A stretch of 64,000 nucleotides of DNA from assembly GCA_021782815.1 (NCBI GenBank), contig JAJXUO010000007.1, positions 21,313-85,312 on the forward strand. The letters are read 5' to 3'. The DNA comes from Pseudomonadota bacterium (GTDB lineage Bacteria; Pseudomonadota; Alphaproteobacteria; Rhodospirillales; Magnetospirillaceae). Position numbers and translations under genes: made by a program. Below are positions 7,865 through 15,721 of the stretch, one piece after another. The notes beneath the pieces were generated by a model, which saw only the letters and a list, made by a program, of their open reading frames with translations, searched no databases and was not told the origin of the DNA. The number at the start of each line of letters is the position of its first letter. The first letter of the stretch is position 1.

Positions 7865-9037
7865 CTAGCGTTCGATGGCCACGGCGACACCCATGCCGCC
7901 GCCGATGCACAGGGTGGCCAGACCCTTCTTGGCGTTGGTCTTCTGCATTTCATGCAGCAGGGTGACCAGCACGCGGTTGCCCGAGGCGCCGATGGGATGG
8001 CCGAGGGCGATGGCGCCGCCGTTGACGTTGACCTTGGCCACGTCCCAGCCCATGTCGCGGTTGACGGCGATGGCCTGGGCGGCGAAGGCCTCGTTGGCCT
8101 CGATCAGATCGAGATCGTCCACGCTCCAGCCGGCCTTGGCCAGGGCCTTCCGCGAGGCCGGGATCGGGCCGGTGCCCATGATGGAGGGATCGACGCCGGC
8201 GGTGGCCCAGGAGGCGATGCGGGCCAGGGGGGTGAGGCCGCGCTTGGCCGCTTCCGCCGCCGTCATCAGCATGACCGCCGAGGCGCCGTCATTGATGCCC
8301 GAGGCGTTACCGGCGGTGACGCTGCCGGCCTTGTCGAAGGCGGGGCGCAGCTTGGCCAGCGAGTCGGCAGTGGTGCCGAACTTCGGATGCTCGTCGGTGT
8401 CGAAGAGCTTTTCCTCTTTCTTCACCACGATCTTGACCGGCACGATCTCGTCCTTGAACTTGCCGCCCTTGATGGCCGCCTCGGCCTTCTGCTGCGAGCC
8501 CAGGGCGAAGGCGTCCTGCTCTTCGCGGCTGATACCCCACTGCTTGGCCACGTTCTCGGCGGTGATGCCCATATGGGTGCCCGAGAAGGCGTCGGTCAGG
8601 CCGTCGTTGATCATGGTGTCCACCATGGCGGCGTTGCCCATCTTGGTGCCGGCGCGCAGGTAAACGGCATGGCGGGAATTGCTCATGCTTTCATGGCCGC
8701 CGGCGATGACGATGCTGGCATCGCCGTTCAGGATGGCCTGATAGCCCAGGGCCACGGTGCGCAGGCCCGAACCGCACACCTGATTGATGGTCCAGGCCGG
8801 GGTTTCGATGGAGAGGCCGGCCTTCAGGGCCGCCTGACGGGCAGCGTTCTGGCCGTCACCGGCCGCCAGCACCTGGCCGAAAATCAGTTCGGAGACTTCG
8901 GCGGCCTCAACCTTGGAGCGGTTCAGCAGCTCGCGGATCACCACTTCGCCCAGACCGGCGGCGCTGTAGGACGACAGGCTGCCGTTGAAGGCGCCGATCG
9001 GCGTGCGGGTGGCGGCGACGATAACGATATCGGACAT
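7865..9037 (-). CDS. phaA: Acetyl-CoA acetyltransferase (beta-ketothiolase)
   Basis: Condenses two acetyl-CoA to acetoacetyl-CoA, the entry step to poly-3-hydroxybutyrate, and can run in reverse. The 390-residue thiolase has all catalytic residues: Cys88 in [12 protein letters not shown], His347 in [14 protein letters not shown] and Cys377 in [14 protein letters not shown]. The partner acetoacetyl-CoA reductase gene (phaB) is not in the window. A PHA synthase-like gene follows upstream on the same strand, which supports a role in PHB synthesis; the same enzyme family also serves acetoacetate degradation (atoB). It has its own terminator. Confidence 0.9.
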   Translation of the reverse strand: MSDIVIVAATRTPIGAFNGSLSSYSAAGLGEVVIRELLNRSKVEAAEVSELIFGQVLAAGDGQNAARQAALKAGLSIETPAWTINQVCGSGLRTVALGYQAILNGDASIVIAGGHESMSNSRHAVYLRAGTKMGNAAMVDTMINDGLTDAFSGTHMGITAENVAKQWGISREEQDAFALGSQQKAEAAIKGGKFKDEIVPVKIVVKKEEKLFDTDEHPKFGTTADSLAKLRPAFDKAGSVTAGNASGINDGASAVMLMTAAEAAKRGLTPLARIASWATAGVDPSIMGTGPIPASRKALAKAGWSVDDLDLIEANEAFAAQAIAVNRDMGWDVAKVNVNGGAIALGHPIGASGNRVLVTLLHEMQKTNAKKGLATLCIGGGMGVAVAIER

Positions 9038-9196
9038 GACCTTGTGTCTCCTTGGTTACGAACAGTGTTGGCGGATGGATTGATCTTCGAGTCCCCTGGA
9101 GCGCCTGATACGCGGCACCCTCGTTGTTCGGCATATATAGGCTAAGAAAATTTTAGCGGCCAGAGTGTATGAGATATATTATTGCGGAAGCAAGGA

Positions 9197-10438
9197 TTAC
9201 CTAACCCCTTTCAGCCAGCGGACCAGGGGGCCGTAGATCTCGGTTTTCGCCCGCCGTCCGGTCATCATGCCGATATGCCCCACCGCCACCTGACGGATGC
9301 GGCAGCGCGGCAGCGACCGGGCCAGCGGCAGGGCCGAGGCCGGAGGAACGATACGATCCTTCAAGGGGATCATGGCAAGCGACGGCTTCGTGAAATCTTG
9401 CGGCCGCATCGCCCGTCCCTCCAGGCGCCAACGGCCTGCGGCGGTGTCGTTGCGGCCGTACCAGCCGAACAGGCATTCCCCGGCCACCGGCGCCGACAGC
9501 GGCACGCCGTCGTTGAGCCAGTCCTCCAGCGCCACGAAATCGCGGGCCTTGGCGCTCTTTTGCGGCAACCGGGCGAAGGCGCGGAATTTGCGGTCGGCCC
9601 CGGCGGGGTCGATGCTGGCGAACAGAACCTGCAACAGATCCAGCGGCATCACCCCCTCCACCGCCATCACATCCTCCAGCAGGCGGGCCAGGCTTTGCAG
9701 CATGCGGGCCTGGCGGTCGTCGGGCTGGTGGAAATCCCACGGCGTGGCCAACAGCGCCAGACCGGTCACGTCCTCCTGGCGCAACAGCCCCAGCCCCAGG
9801 CCCAGAAGCCCGCCCATGCAATAGCCCACCAGCGCCGGTTTTCCGGCCAGGGCCAGCACCGCGTCGAGGGCGCGGCTCAGGCGCCCGCCGATATAGGCGT
9901 CGAGGTCGAAGGTTTTTTCCAGCGGCCCCGGCGCGCCCCAATCCAGCAGGAAGGGGCGCAGGCCCTTCTCCGCCATGTAGCGCATCAGGCTGCGTTTGGC
10001 GGTGAGGTCCAGGATATAGGCGCGGTTGATCAGCGAGGGCACCACCAGCACCGGCGGCGCATCGGCGGCGGCGGCGGGGGCATAGTCGAGAAGACGGCTG
10101 CCGCCCTCCCGCCACGCCACCCGGGCCTCGGGCAGGGCGCGGTGATAGGGATGGCGGCGATAGGCCTCGATCCCGTCGAGGAACCCGGCCATGCGCCGGA
10201 CGCTTTCGGCCTGCACGGCGCGGCTGAAGGCCTCGGCGTCAAGCCCCGCCAGGCTTTGCCGCAGGGTTTCGGCGGCGGCGCGCAAGCCGGGCTTCCAGCT
10301 CAGCGACCCGTTCCTCAAGCCGGGCAACGCGCCCTGCGAGCTGAACAGCGTCGAGGCCTGGCTGATCAGGTGGAACGGCAACGGGCGCGGGCCCTGCCGA
10401 AGACTGGGCGGGTGCTGCGGCGTGCGGTGCGGGCTCAT
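9197..10438 (-). CDS. Poly(3-hydroxyalkanoate) synthase-like protein (PhaC family)
   Basis: Alpha/beta-hydrolase-fold protein related to the PHA synthase catalytic subunit, which polymerises hydroxyacyl-CoA. Numbered from the ATG at 10438 (413 residues), the nucleophile elbow is GYCMGG with Cys207 in place of Ser, the hallmark of PHA synthases; the Asp of PLKDRIVPP and the His of GHIGMM complete the triad. Residues 1-50 are low-complexity and Pro-rich and overlap the preceding coiled-coil gene by 200 bases. The ATG has a strong GGGGAGG site, but a TTG at 10285 preceded by GGAAG would give 362 residues, the usual class III PhaC length. The product and stop are firm; the start is uncertain. Confidence 0.78.
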   Translation of the reverse strand: MSPHRTPQHPPSLRQGPRPLPFHLISQASTLFSSQGALPGLRNGSLSWKPGLRAAAETLRQSLAGLDAEAFSRAVQAESVRRMAGFLDGIEAYRRHPYHRALPEARVAWREGGSRLLDYAPAAAADAPPVLVVPSLINRAYILDLTAKRSLMRYMAEKGLRPFLLDWGAPGPLEKTFDLDAYIGGRLSRALDAVLALAGKPALVGYCMGGLLGLGLGLLRQEDVTGLALLATPWDFHQPDDRQARMLQSLARLLEDVMAVEGVMPLDLLQVLFASIDPAGADRKFRAFARLPQKSAKARDFVALEDWLNDGVPLSAPVAGECLFGWYGRNDTAAGRWRLEGRAMRPQDFTKPSLAMIPLKDRIVPPASALPLARSLPRCRIRQVAVGHIGMMTGRRAKTEIYGPLVRWLKGVR

Positions 10439-10631
10439 GCGCCTCCCCGGGTTTGGCGGCGGTCTTGATGCCGGTGGCCTGGGCGATGGTTTCCGCCCCC
10501 TTGACCATCAAACGGTAGGCCTGGGCCATATTATCGGCCAGCGCCGGATCGTTGACCATTGCGGCCACCTGATCCTGCCATAGATCAAGGTAGCGTTTGG
10601 CAAGCTGTTCAAGGTCTGGCGCATCGCTCAT
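10239..10631 (-). CDS. Small coiled-coil protein paired with PhaC-like synthase (PhaE-like candidate)
   Basis: A 130-residue protein. Residues 1-60 are helical (MSDAPDLEQLAKRYLDLWQD, then NDPALADNMAQAYRLMVKG), resembling the N-terminal part of PhaE or of PHA-synthase-associated small subunits. An Ala/Pro-rich linker follows, and then a heptad-like coiled coil LAGRVARLEERVAELEARLA (about 100-120) and an Arg-rich tail. Class III PHA synthases need a PhaE partner, and this gene is directly upstream of, and overlaps, the PhaC-like gene, so it is proposed to encode the partner subunit. It is much shorter than classical PhaE. The function is inferred from context; the frame is well supported. Confidence 0.6.
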   Translation of the reverse strand: MSDAPDLEQLAKRYLDLWQDQVAAMVNDPALADNMAQAYRLMVKGAETIAQATGIKTAAKPGEAHEPAPHAAAPAQSSAGPAPVAVPPDQPGLDAVQLAGRVARLEERVAELEARLARRRRNPAAKPGGA

Positions 10632-10704
10632 GCCTGAACTATACCCATGGGATGGGGCGTTTGACCAGCCATCCCGCACTTCGTCGCCCAGCACGGACCA
10701 AGCC

Positions 10705-11625
10705 ATGACCAGCGTTTTCCGCGTTCCGTTTCCCGTTCTCGGCCTGATGGCCGCCCTGCTGCTGGCCCTGCCCGCCCAGGCCCAGCAAAGCGACCCCGAC
10801 AGCTCCGTCGCACCGACCGACAGCTCCGCCGCCCCCGTCGACGGACCCGCGGTGCCGCCCGACGGCGTGCCCAGCGCCCCCGCCCCCGCCGCCAAACCCG
10901 GCAAAACCGGCAAAACCGGCAAAACCGATAGCGGCGAACGCATCGACGAGGCCCGGCAATACCTCCATTGCATCTCCCTGGCCCGGCAAAAGCCCGAGGA
11001 CGGTTGGGAGGAGGCCCTGGCCTGGACCAGCCTCGGCGGCGGCGAACCGGCCGAGCACTGCGCCGCCGTGGCCCTGTTCGGCCTGAAATCCTATGCCGAA
11101 TCCGCCACCCGCCTGCAGGATCTGGCGCAGAAAAGCCACCGCTCCAACCTGCTGCGCGCCGGCATGCTGGATCAGGCTGGACAGGCCTGGCTTTTGGATC
11201 ATCAGCCGGAAAAGGCCTATGCCGCCATCACCACCGCCCTGCAGCTGGTGCCGGGCGCGCCCGACCTGCTGGTGGACCGCGCCCAGGCCCTGGCCGAGGC
11301 CAAGAATTATCGGGATGCCCTCAAGGACCTGGACCAGGCCCTGGCCGCCGACCCCAACCGGGTGGACGCCCTGGTGTTCCGCGCCTCGGCCCGGCGCATC
11401 CTCAATAACCTCGACGGCGCCGCCGCCGATATCGCCAGCGCCCTGGCCCTTGATCACCTCGATCCCGACGCCTGGCTGGAAGACGGCATGGTCAAACGTC
11501 TGCGGGGCGACAAAACCGGCGCCCGCAAGGCCTGGATGCAGGTTCTGACCCTGGCTCCGAAAACCCCCGACGCCGTTACCGCCCAGCGCAATCTGGAACT
11601 GATGGACGTGGAAACCAACAAATGA
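10705..11625 (+). CDS. Exported tetratricopeptide-repeat protein
   Basis: A 306-residue protein with a Sec signal peptide (residues 1 to about 23, LMAALLLALPAQAQQ, cleavage after AQA). A Ser/Pro/Asp-rich linker with a short repeat KPGKTGKTGKT leads into helical repeats from about residue 90, including good TPR-like pairs such as AGQAWLLDHQPEKAYAAITT and ALKDLDQALAADPNRVDALV. It is probably a periplasmic scaffold or adaptor; the partner is unknown. The ATG at 10705 is chosen because it begins the signal peptide. Its stop overlaps the next ATG by 4 bp, so the gene is translationally coupled to the epimerase-like gene. Confidence 0.75.
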   Translation: MTSVFRVPFPVLGLMAALLLALPAQAQQSDPDSSVAPTDSSAAPVDGPAVPPDGVPSAPAPAAKPGKTGKTGKTDSGERIDEARQYLHCISLARQKPEDGWEEALAWTSLGGGEPAEHCAAVALFGLKSYAESATRLQDLAQKSHRSNLLRAGMLDQAGQAWLLDHQPEKAYAAITTALQLVPGAPDLLVDRAQALAEAKNYRDALKDLDQALAADPNRVDALVFRASARRILNNLDGAAADIASALALDHLDPDAWLEDGMVKRLRGDKTGARKAWMQVLTLAPKTPDAVTAQRNLELMDVETNK

Positions 11626-12479
11626 TCCGTCCCACCCTGTTCTGCTTCGGCCTGGGCTATTGCGCCCGCCGCCTGGCCCGCCGCCTGGCGGCGCAAGGCT
11701 GGGAGGTGGGCGGCACCCTGCGGGCGCCGGACGCGGCCCCCGACCCCGACGGCTTCGCGCCGCTGCCCTTCGGCCCCGGCCGGCCCCTGCCGGCGGGGGC
11801 GCTCGACCGGGCCACCCATCTCCTGATCTCGATCCCCCCCGGCCCGGCGGATATGGCCGATCCGGTGCTGGATCACTGCCGGGCCGCCCTGGAGGCGGCG
11901 CCCTGCCTGCAATGGATCGGCTATCTCTCCACCACCGGCGTCTATGGCGATCATCAGGGCGGCCTGGTGGATGAAACCACGCCGCCCGCCCCCACCTCGG
12001 CCCGCGCCGCGCGGCGGGTGATGGCGGAACGGGCCTGGCTCGATCTGGGCCGCGCCCTGGCGGTGCCGACACAGGTCTTCCGCCTGGCCGGCATCTATGG
12101 CCCCGGCCGCAGCGCGCTCGACGATCTGCGCCGGGGCACGGCGCGGCGCATCGTCAAACCCGGCCAGATATTCAGCCGCATCCATGTGGAGGATGTGGCC
12201 ACGGTCCTGGAGGCCTCCATGGCCCGGCCGCGCGCCGGAGCCGTCTACAATGTCTGCGACGACGAGGCCGCGCCCCCCCAGGACGTGGTGGCCTTCGGCG
12301 CCGCCCTGCTGAACCTGCCGCCACCGCCCGAGATTCCCTTCGAGCAGGCGGCGCTGTCCGAAATGGCCCAAAGCTTCTGGACCGACAACAAGCGGGTGGA
12401 CAACAGCCTTCTGCATAAGGAACTGGGGGTACGCCTGGCCTATCCCAGCTACCGCGAGGGGCTGGCCGCCTGCGCATGA
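11622..12479 (+). CDS. NAD(P)-dependent epimerase/oxidoreductase (YeeZ-like SDR)
   Basis: A 285-residue atypical short-chain dehydrogenase. The N-terminal Rossmann strand and loop is FCFGLGYCARRLARRLAAQG (7-26). A TTGVYGDHQGG segment and FRLAGIYGPGRSALDDLRRG follow, both typical of the NAD-dependent epimerase/YeeZ group. The substrate is unknown. It overlaps the TPR gene upstream and the helicase gene downstream by 4 bp each, so the three are one operon in which no common pathway is obvious. Confidence 0.8.
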   Translation: MIRPTLFCFGLGYCARRLARRLAAQGWEVGGTLRAPDAAPDPDGFAPLPFGPGRPLPAGALDRATHLLISIPPGPADMADPVLDHCRAALEAAPCLQWIGYLSTTGVYGDHQGGLVDETTPPAPTSARAARRVMAERAWLDLGRALAVPTQVFRLAGIYGPGRSALDDLRRGTARRIVKPGQIFSRIHVEDVATVLEASMARPRAGAVYNVCDDEAAPPQDVVAFGAALLNLPPPPEIPFEQAALSEMAQSFWTDNKRVDNSLLHKELGVRLAYPSYREGLAACA

Positions 12480-15247
12480 CCCCCGCCGCCCCCCGCCTGC
12501 TTCTGCCCGACGCCCCCGTCCTGATCGCCACGCCCCAGGGCGCGCTGTGGCTGACCCCCGACGGCGAGATCGAAAGCCTGGCCCCCGCCGCCGCCCTGGC
12601 CCGCGCCCGCGCCGAACCGCCGCTGGTGTGCCACCGCCCGGCGGTGGCGGCCCGCCTCAAGGGCGAACCGTTTCCCGCCTACGATCTCCTGGAGCTGTTC
12701 GCCTTCGTCCGTCCGGCCCGTTTCGCGGTGCCGACGCCGCGCGGCCTGGCCGAATCCTTGGGCCTGCCCGCCCCCGCCGATCACGAGGACGAGGCGCTGC
12801 TGCTGCCCCGCGCCGCCGCCCTGCTGCTGACCCGGCTGATGGAACGGGTGCCGCGCTGGAAGGCCGACCGCCAGGGCGAGATCAAAGGCCTGGCCTGGAC
12901 CATGGCCCGCGGCGGCTGGCCCTGGGGCCCGGCGGTGCTGGCCGCCCTCGGCGCCGAACGGGACCAGGGCCGCGGCGCCGCCGCCCTCAAGGTGTGGGAC
13001 CGCCTGGGGGAATGGAGCGAGCACGCCCCCGAGCCGCCGCCCGGCACCCAGCCTGTCGATCCGGCCGAGGCCCGGGCCCGGCTGGCCCAGATCCTGGGCG
13101 AAGCCGCCGAACAGCGCCCCAGCCAGGCCGATTACGCCTCGGCCGCCGCCCTGGCCTTCGCCCCGCGCCAGGCCGTGGGCGAGCCGCATCTGGTGCTGGC
13201 CGAGGCCGGCACCGGCACCGGCAAAACCCTGGGCTATATCGCCCCGGCCAGCCTGTGGGCGGAAAAGAACCAGGGGCCGGTGTGGATCAGCACCTATACC
13301 CGCAACCTGCAACGCCAGCTGGACGGCGAGCTGACAAGGCTTTATCCCGATCCCGACATCAAGGGCCGCAAGGTGGTGATCCGCAAGGGCCGGGAAAACT
13401 ATCTCTGCCTGCTCAATCTGGAAGAGGCGGTGTCGCGGCTGCTGCCGCGCGGCGGCGAGGGCGCCCGCCCCGGCGAGGCGGTGGCCCTGGGCCTGATGGC
13501 GCGCTGGACCGGCGCCAGCCGCGACGGCGACATGGTGGGCGGCGATCTGCCGGGCTGGCTGACCGATCTCCTGGGCCGCCCGCGCACCCTGGGCCTGGCC
13601 GACCGCCGCGGCGAATGCGTCTATTCCGCCTGCCCGCATTACCGCAAATGCTTTATCGAGCGGGCGGTGCGCAAGGCGCGCCGCGCCGATATCGTGGTGG
13701 CCAACCACGCCCTGGTGATGATGCAGGCCGCCTTCGGCGGGCTGGACCAGGACAGCCTGCCCACCCGTTACGTGTTCGACGAGGGCCATCACGTTTTCGA
13801 TGCCGCCGACAATGCCTTTTCCGCCGCCCTCACCGGGCTGGAAGGGGCCGAACTGCGGCGCTGGCTGCTGGGCGCCGAGGCCGAGGGGCCGCGCAGCCGC
13901 GCCCGCGGCCTGAAACGCCGCTGCGAGGATCTGGTGGGGCACAGCCCCGCCGCCGCCGAGGCCCTGGACGAGGCCTTACGCGCCGCCCGCGCCCTGCCGG
14001 CGCCGGCCTGGCACCAGCGCCTGAACGACGGCGTGCCGCAAGGCCCCTGCGAACGGTTGCTGGCCCTGGTGCGCCAGCAGGTGCGGGCCCGCAGCCCCGG
14101 CGGCGGCGACAGTCCCTACAGCCAGGAATGCGACCCCCGCCCCCCGCTGCCCGGCCTGACCGAGGCGGCCCTGGAGCTGGATGTGGCCCTGGATCGTCTG
14201 GCCCGCCCCTTGCGGGTGCTGGTGCGCACCCTGGGCGAACTGCTGGCCGACGATTCCGCCGAACTGGACAGCGCCACCCGCCAGCGCATCGAGGCCATCG
14301 CCGCCGGCATCGACCGGCGCGCCCTGGGCCCCCTGGCCGCCTGGCGCGACATGTTGGGCGCCCTGGAGGACGGCCCCTCCGACGATTTCCTCGACTGGTT
14401 CGCCCTGGAACGCATCGACGGCCGCGACGTCGATGTCGGGCTGCACCGCCATTGGATCGATCCGTCGCGTCCCTTCGCCAAATATGTGGCGGAACCGGCG
14501 CACGGCCTGCTCATCACCTCGGCCACCTTACGCGACGGCTCGGGCGATCTCGAAGCCGACTGGCAGAGCGCCGAAGCGCGCACCGGCGCCCTGCATCTGC
14601 CGGCGCCGCCGGTGCGGGCCGCCGTGCCCTCGCCCTTCGATTACGCCGCCAGCACCCGCGTGCTCATCGTCACCGATGTGCGCAAGGACGACATGGCCCA
14701 GGTGGCCGCCGCCTACCGCGAACTGTTCCTGGCGGCGGGCGGCGGCGCCCTGGGGCTGTTCACCGCCGTCAGCCGCCTGAAGGCCGTGCATCAGCGCATC
14801 GCCGCCCCGCTGGACCGGGCCGGCCTCGATCTTTTGGCCCAGCATGTGGACGGCATGGACACCTCCACCCTCATCGACATCTTCCGCGCCGAGGAGGACG
14901 CCTGCCTGCTGGGCACCGACGCCGTGCGCGACGGTGTGGACGTGCCCGGCCGCTCGCTGCGGCTGATCGTCTTCGACCGGATGCCCTGGCCCCGCCCCGA
15001 TCTTCTGCACAAGGCGCGGCGGGCCCGTTTCGGCGGCAAGGCCTACGACGACATGATCACCCGCCTGCGCCTGAAGCAGGCCTTCGGGCGCCTGGTGCGC
15101 CGGGCCGGCGATCGTGGCCTGTTCGTGCTGCTCGATCCCCTGATGCCCTCGCGCCTCCGCGGCGCCTTTCCCCCCGGCGTCACCCCGGAACGGCTGGGCC
15201 TGGCCGAGGCGGTGCGCCGTTGCCGGGAGTTTCTCCATCCGGGGTGA
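12476..15247 (+). CDS. DinG-family ATP-dependent DNA helicase with N-terminal extension
   Basis: Superfamily 2 iron-sulfur DNA helicase (DinG/XPD type), 923 residues. Walker A is EAGTGTGKT (about 241-250) and the DEAH-type box is DEGHH (about 435). Four cysteines that can hold the 4Fe-4S cluster are at 311 (ENYLC), 381, 386 and 392 (GECVYSACPHYRKC). Late motifs include GLFTAVSRLKAVHQR and QAFGRLVRR. The first 230 residues are an extra domain in which YDLLELFAFVRP and TPRGLAESLGLP resemble the C-terminal half of DnaQ-type exonucleases, but without an evident acidic active site. The TGA stop lies inside the first unit of a repeat cluster. Confidence 0.88.
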   Translation: MTPAAPRLLLPDAPVLIATPQGALWLTPDGEIESLAPAAALARARAEPPLVCHRPAVAARLKGEPFPAYDLLELFAFVRPARFAVPTPRGLAESLGLPAPADHEDEALLLPRAAALLLTRLMERVPRWKADRQGEIKGLAWTMARGGWPWGPAVLAALGAERDQGRGAAALKVWDRLGEWSEHAPEPPPGTQPVDPAEARARLAQILGEAAEQRPSQADYASAAALAFAPRQAVGEPHLVLAEAGTGTGKTLGYIAPASLWAEKNQGPVWISTYTRNLQRQLDGELTRLYPDPDIKGRKVVIRKGRENYLCLLNLEEAVSRLLPRGGEGARPGEAVALGLMARWTGASRDGDMVGGDLPGWLTDLLGRPRTLGLADRRGECVYSACPHYRKCFIERAVRKARRADIVVANHALVMMQAAFGGLDQDSLPTRYVFDEGHHVFDAADNAFSAALTGLEGAELRRWLLGAEAEGPRSRARGLKRRCEDLVGHSPAAAEALDEALRAARALPAPAWHQRLNDGVPQGPCERLLALVRQQVRARSPGGGDSPYSQECDPRPPLPGLTEAALELDVALDRLARPLRVLVRTLGELLADDSAELDSATRQRIEAIAAGIDRRALGPLAAWRDMLGALEDGPSDDFLDWFALERIDGRDVDVGLHRHWIDPSRPFAKYVAEPAHGLLITSATLRDGSGDLEADWQSAEARTGALHLPAPPVRAAVPSPFDYAASTRVLIVTDVRKDDMAQVAAAYRELFLAAGGGALGLFTAVSRLKAVHQRIAAPLDRAGLDLLAQHVDGMDTSTLIDIFRAEEDACLLGTDAVRDGVDVPGRSLRLIVFDRMPWPRPDLLHKARRARFGGKAYDDMITRLRLKQAFGRLVRRAGDRGLFVLLDPLMPSRLRGAFPPGVTPERLGLAEAVRRCREFLHPG

Positions 15248-15319
15248 GCGCCCGCGCAACCGTTTGCGCGAAAGCCAAGCTGGCGGCCGGCCCGCGCCCG
15301 GCGATTGAGTGGACATATG
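15245..15319 (+). repeat. 75-bp repeat core, tandem unit 1
   Basis: First of two equal 75-base units 103 bases apart. It starts TGAGCGCCCGCGCAACCG, forms a CGCGCAA/TTTGCGCG hairpin, contains GAAAGCCAAGCTGGCGG and ends CGCCCGGCGATTGAGTGGAC plus ATATG. It starts exactly at the helicase TGA stop. The core matches the central part of the 179-bp elements but lacks their inverted ends. Confidence 0.85.
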
Positions 15320-15347
15320 GAACCGGCGCAGCCGGTGACTGGCGCAT

Positions 15348-15422
15348 TGAGCGCCCGCGCAACCGTTTGCGCGAAAGCCAAGCTGGCGGAACACCTGCGC
15401 CCGGCGATTGAGTGGACATATG
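15348..15422 (+). repeat. 75-bp repeat core, tandem unit 2
   Basis: Second 75-base unit, nearly identical to unit 1; the difference is a short central stretch (GCGGAACACCTGCG against GCGGCCGGCCCGCG) inside the second hairpin. It is separated from unit 1 by 28 bases that carry a GCCGG/CCGGC pair. Confidence 0.85.
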
Positions 15423-15460
15423 AAAACCAAGACAATCGGCGTCGCCCGATTGCCCTGGGG

Positions 15461-15639
15461 CAGGGTGATCGCATATGGAGGCCGCTTTATGCGGCTGACT
15501 AGCCCGTTGAGGGCGCCGGAGCGTTGCCGGAGCGGTAACGCGGAGGCATAAGCGAGGACAGCCAAGCTGGCGGAACGCCAGCGCCCGGCGCTTGAGGGAC
15601 AATAAAGACGCCAGGGTGAGCGCAAATGCGATCACCCTG
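15461..15639 (+). mobile_element. 179-bp MITE-like element, copy 1, with 10-bp target duplication
   Basis: Non-coding element with 17-bp terminal inverted repeats: left end CAGGGTGATCGCATATG; right end, reverse-complemented, CAGGGTGATCGCATTTG (one mismatch). It is bordered by a perfect 10-bp direct repeat TGCCCTGGGG at 15451-15460 and 15640-15649, the footprint of transposition. Inside are hairpins (GCCGC/GCGGC, GCGTT/AACGC, CTGGCG/CGCCAG) and the repeat core. The same 179-bp length and end sequence recur at 43562-43740. No transposase is encoded, so it would have to be moved in trans. Confidence 0.88.
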
Positions 15640-15658
15640 TGCCCTGGGGTGAGCACGC

Positions 15659-15687
15659 TTGACCACTCCCCTGGTTTGGAGTACCTC
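15659..15687 (+). promoter_or_regulatory. Candidate trpS promoter
   Basis: TTGACC (15659-15664), a 17-base spacer, then TACCTC (15682-15687), 35 bases before the trpS ATG. The -35 box is good and the -10 box weak. It begins 10 bases after the target duplication of the MITE-like element. Confidence 0.5.
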
Positions 15688-15721
15688 CCAGCCGTTCCAT
15701 CCGCTTAGGAGACAGACGTTC

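Noticed and set aside
12547..15411. Long open frame (954 codons) overlapping the helicase in another frame
   Set aside because: Shadow frame of a G+C-rich gene: Arg/Pro/Gly-rich, with no domain, while the overlapping frame has complete helicase motifs.
15245..15649. CRISPR array
   Set aside because: Units are 75 bp or longer, G+C-rich and hairpin-forming, only two to three copies with unequal spacing, and there is no cas gene.
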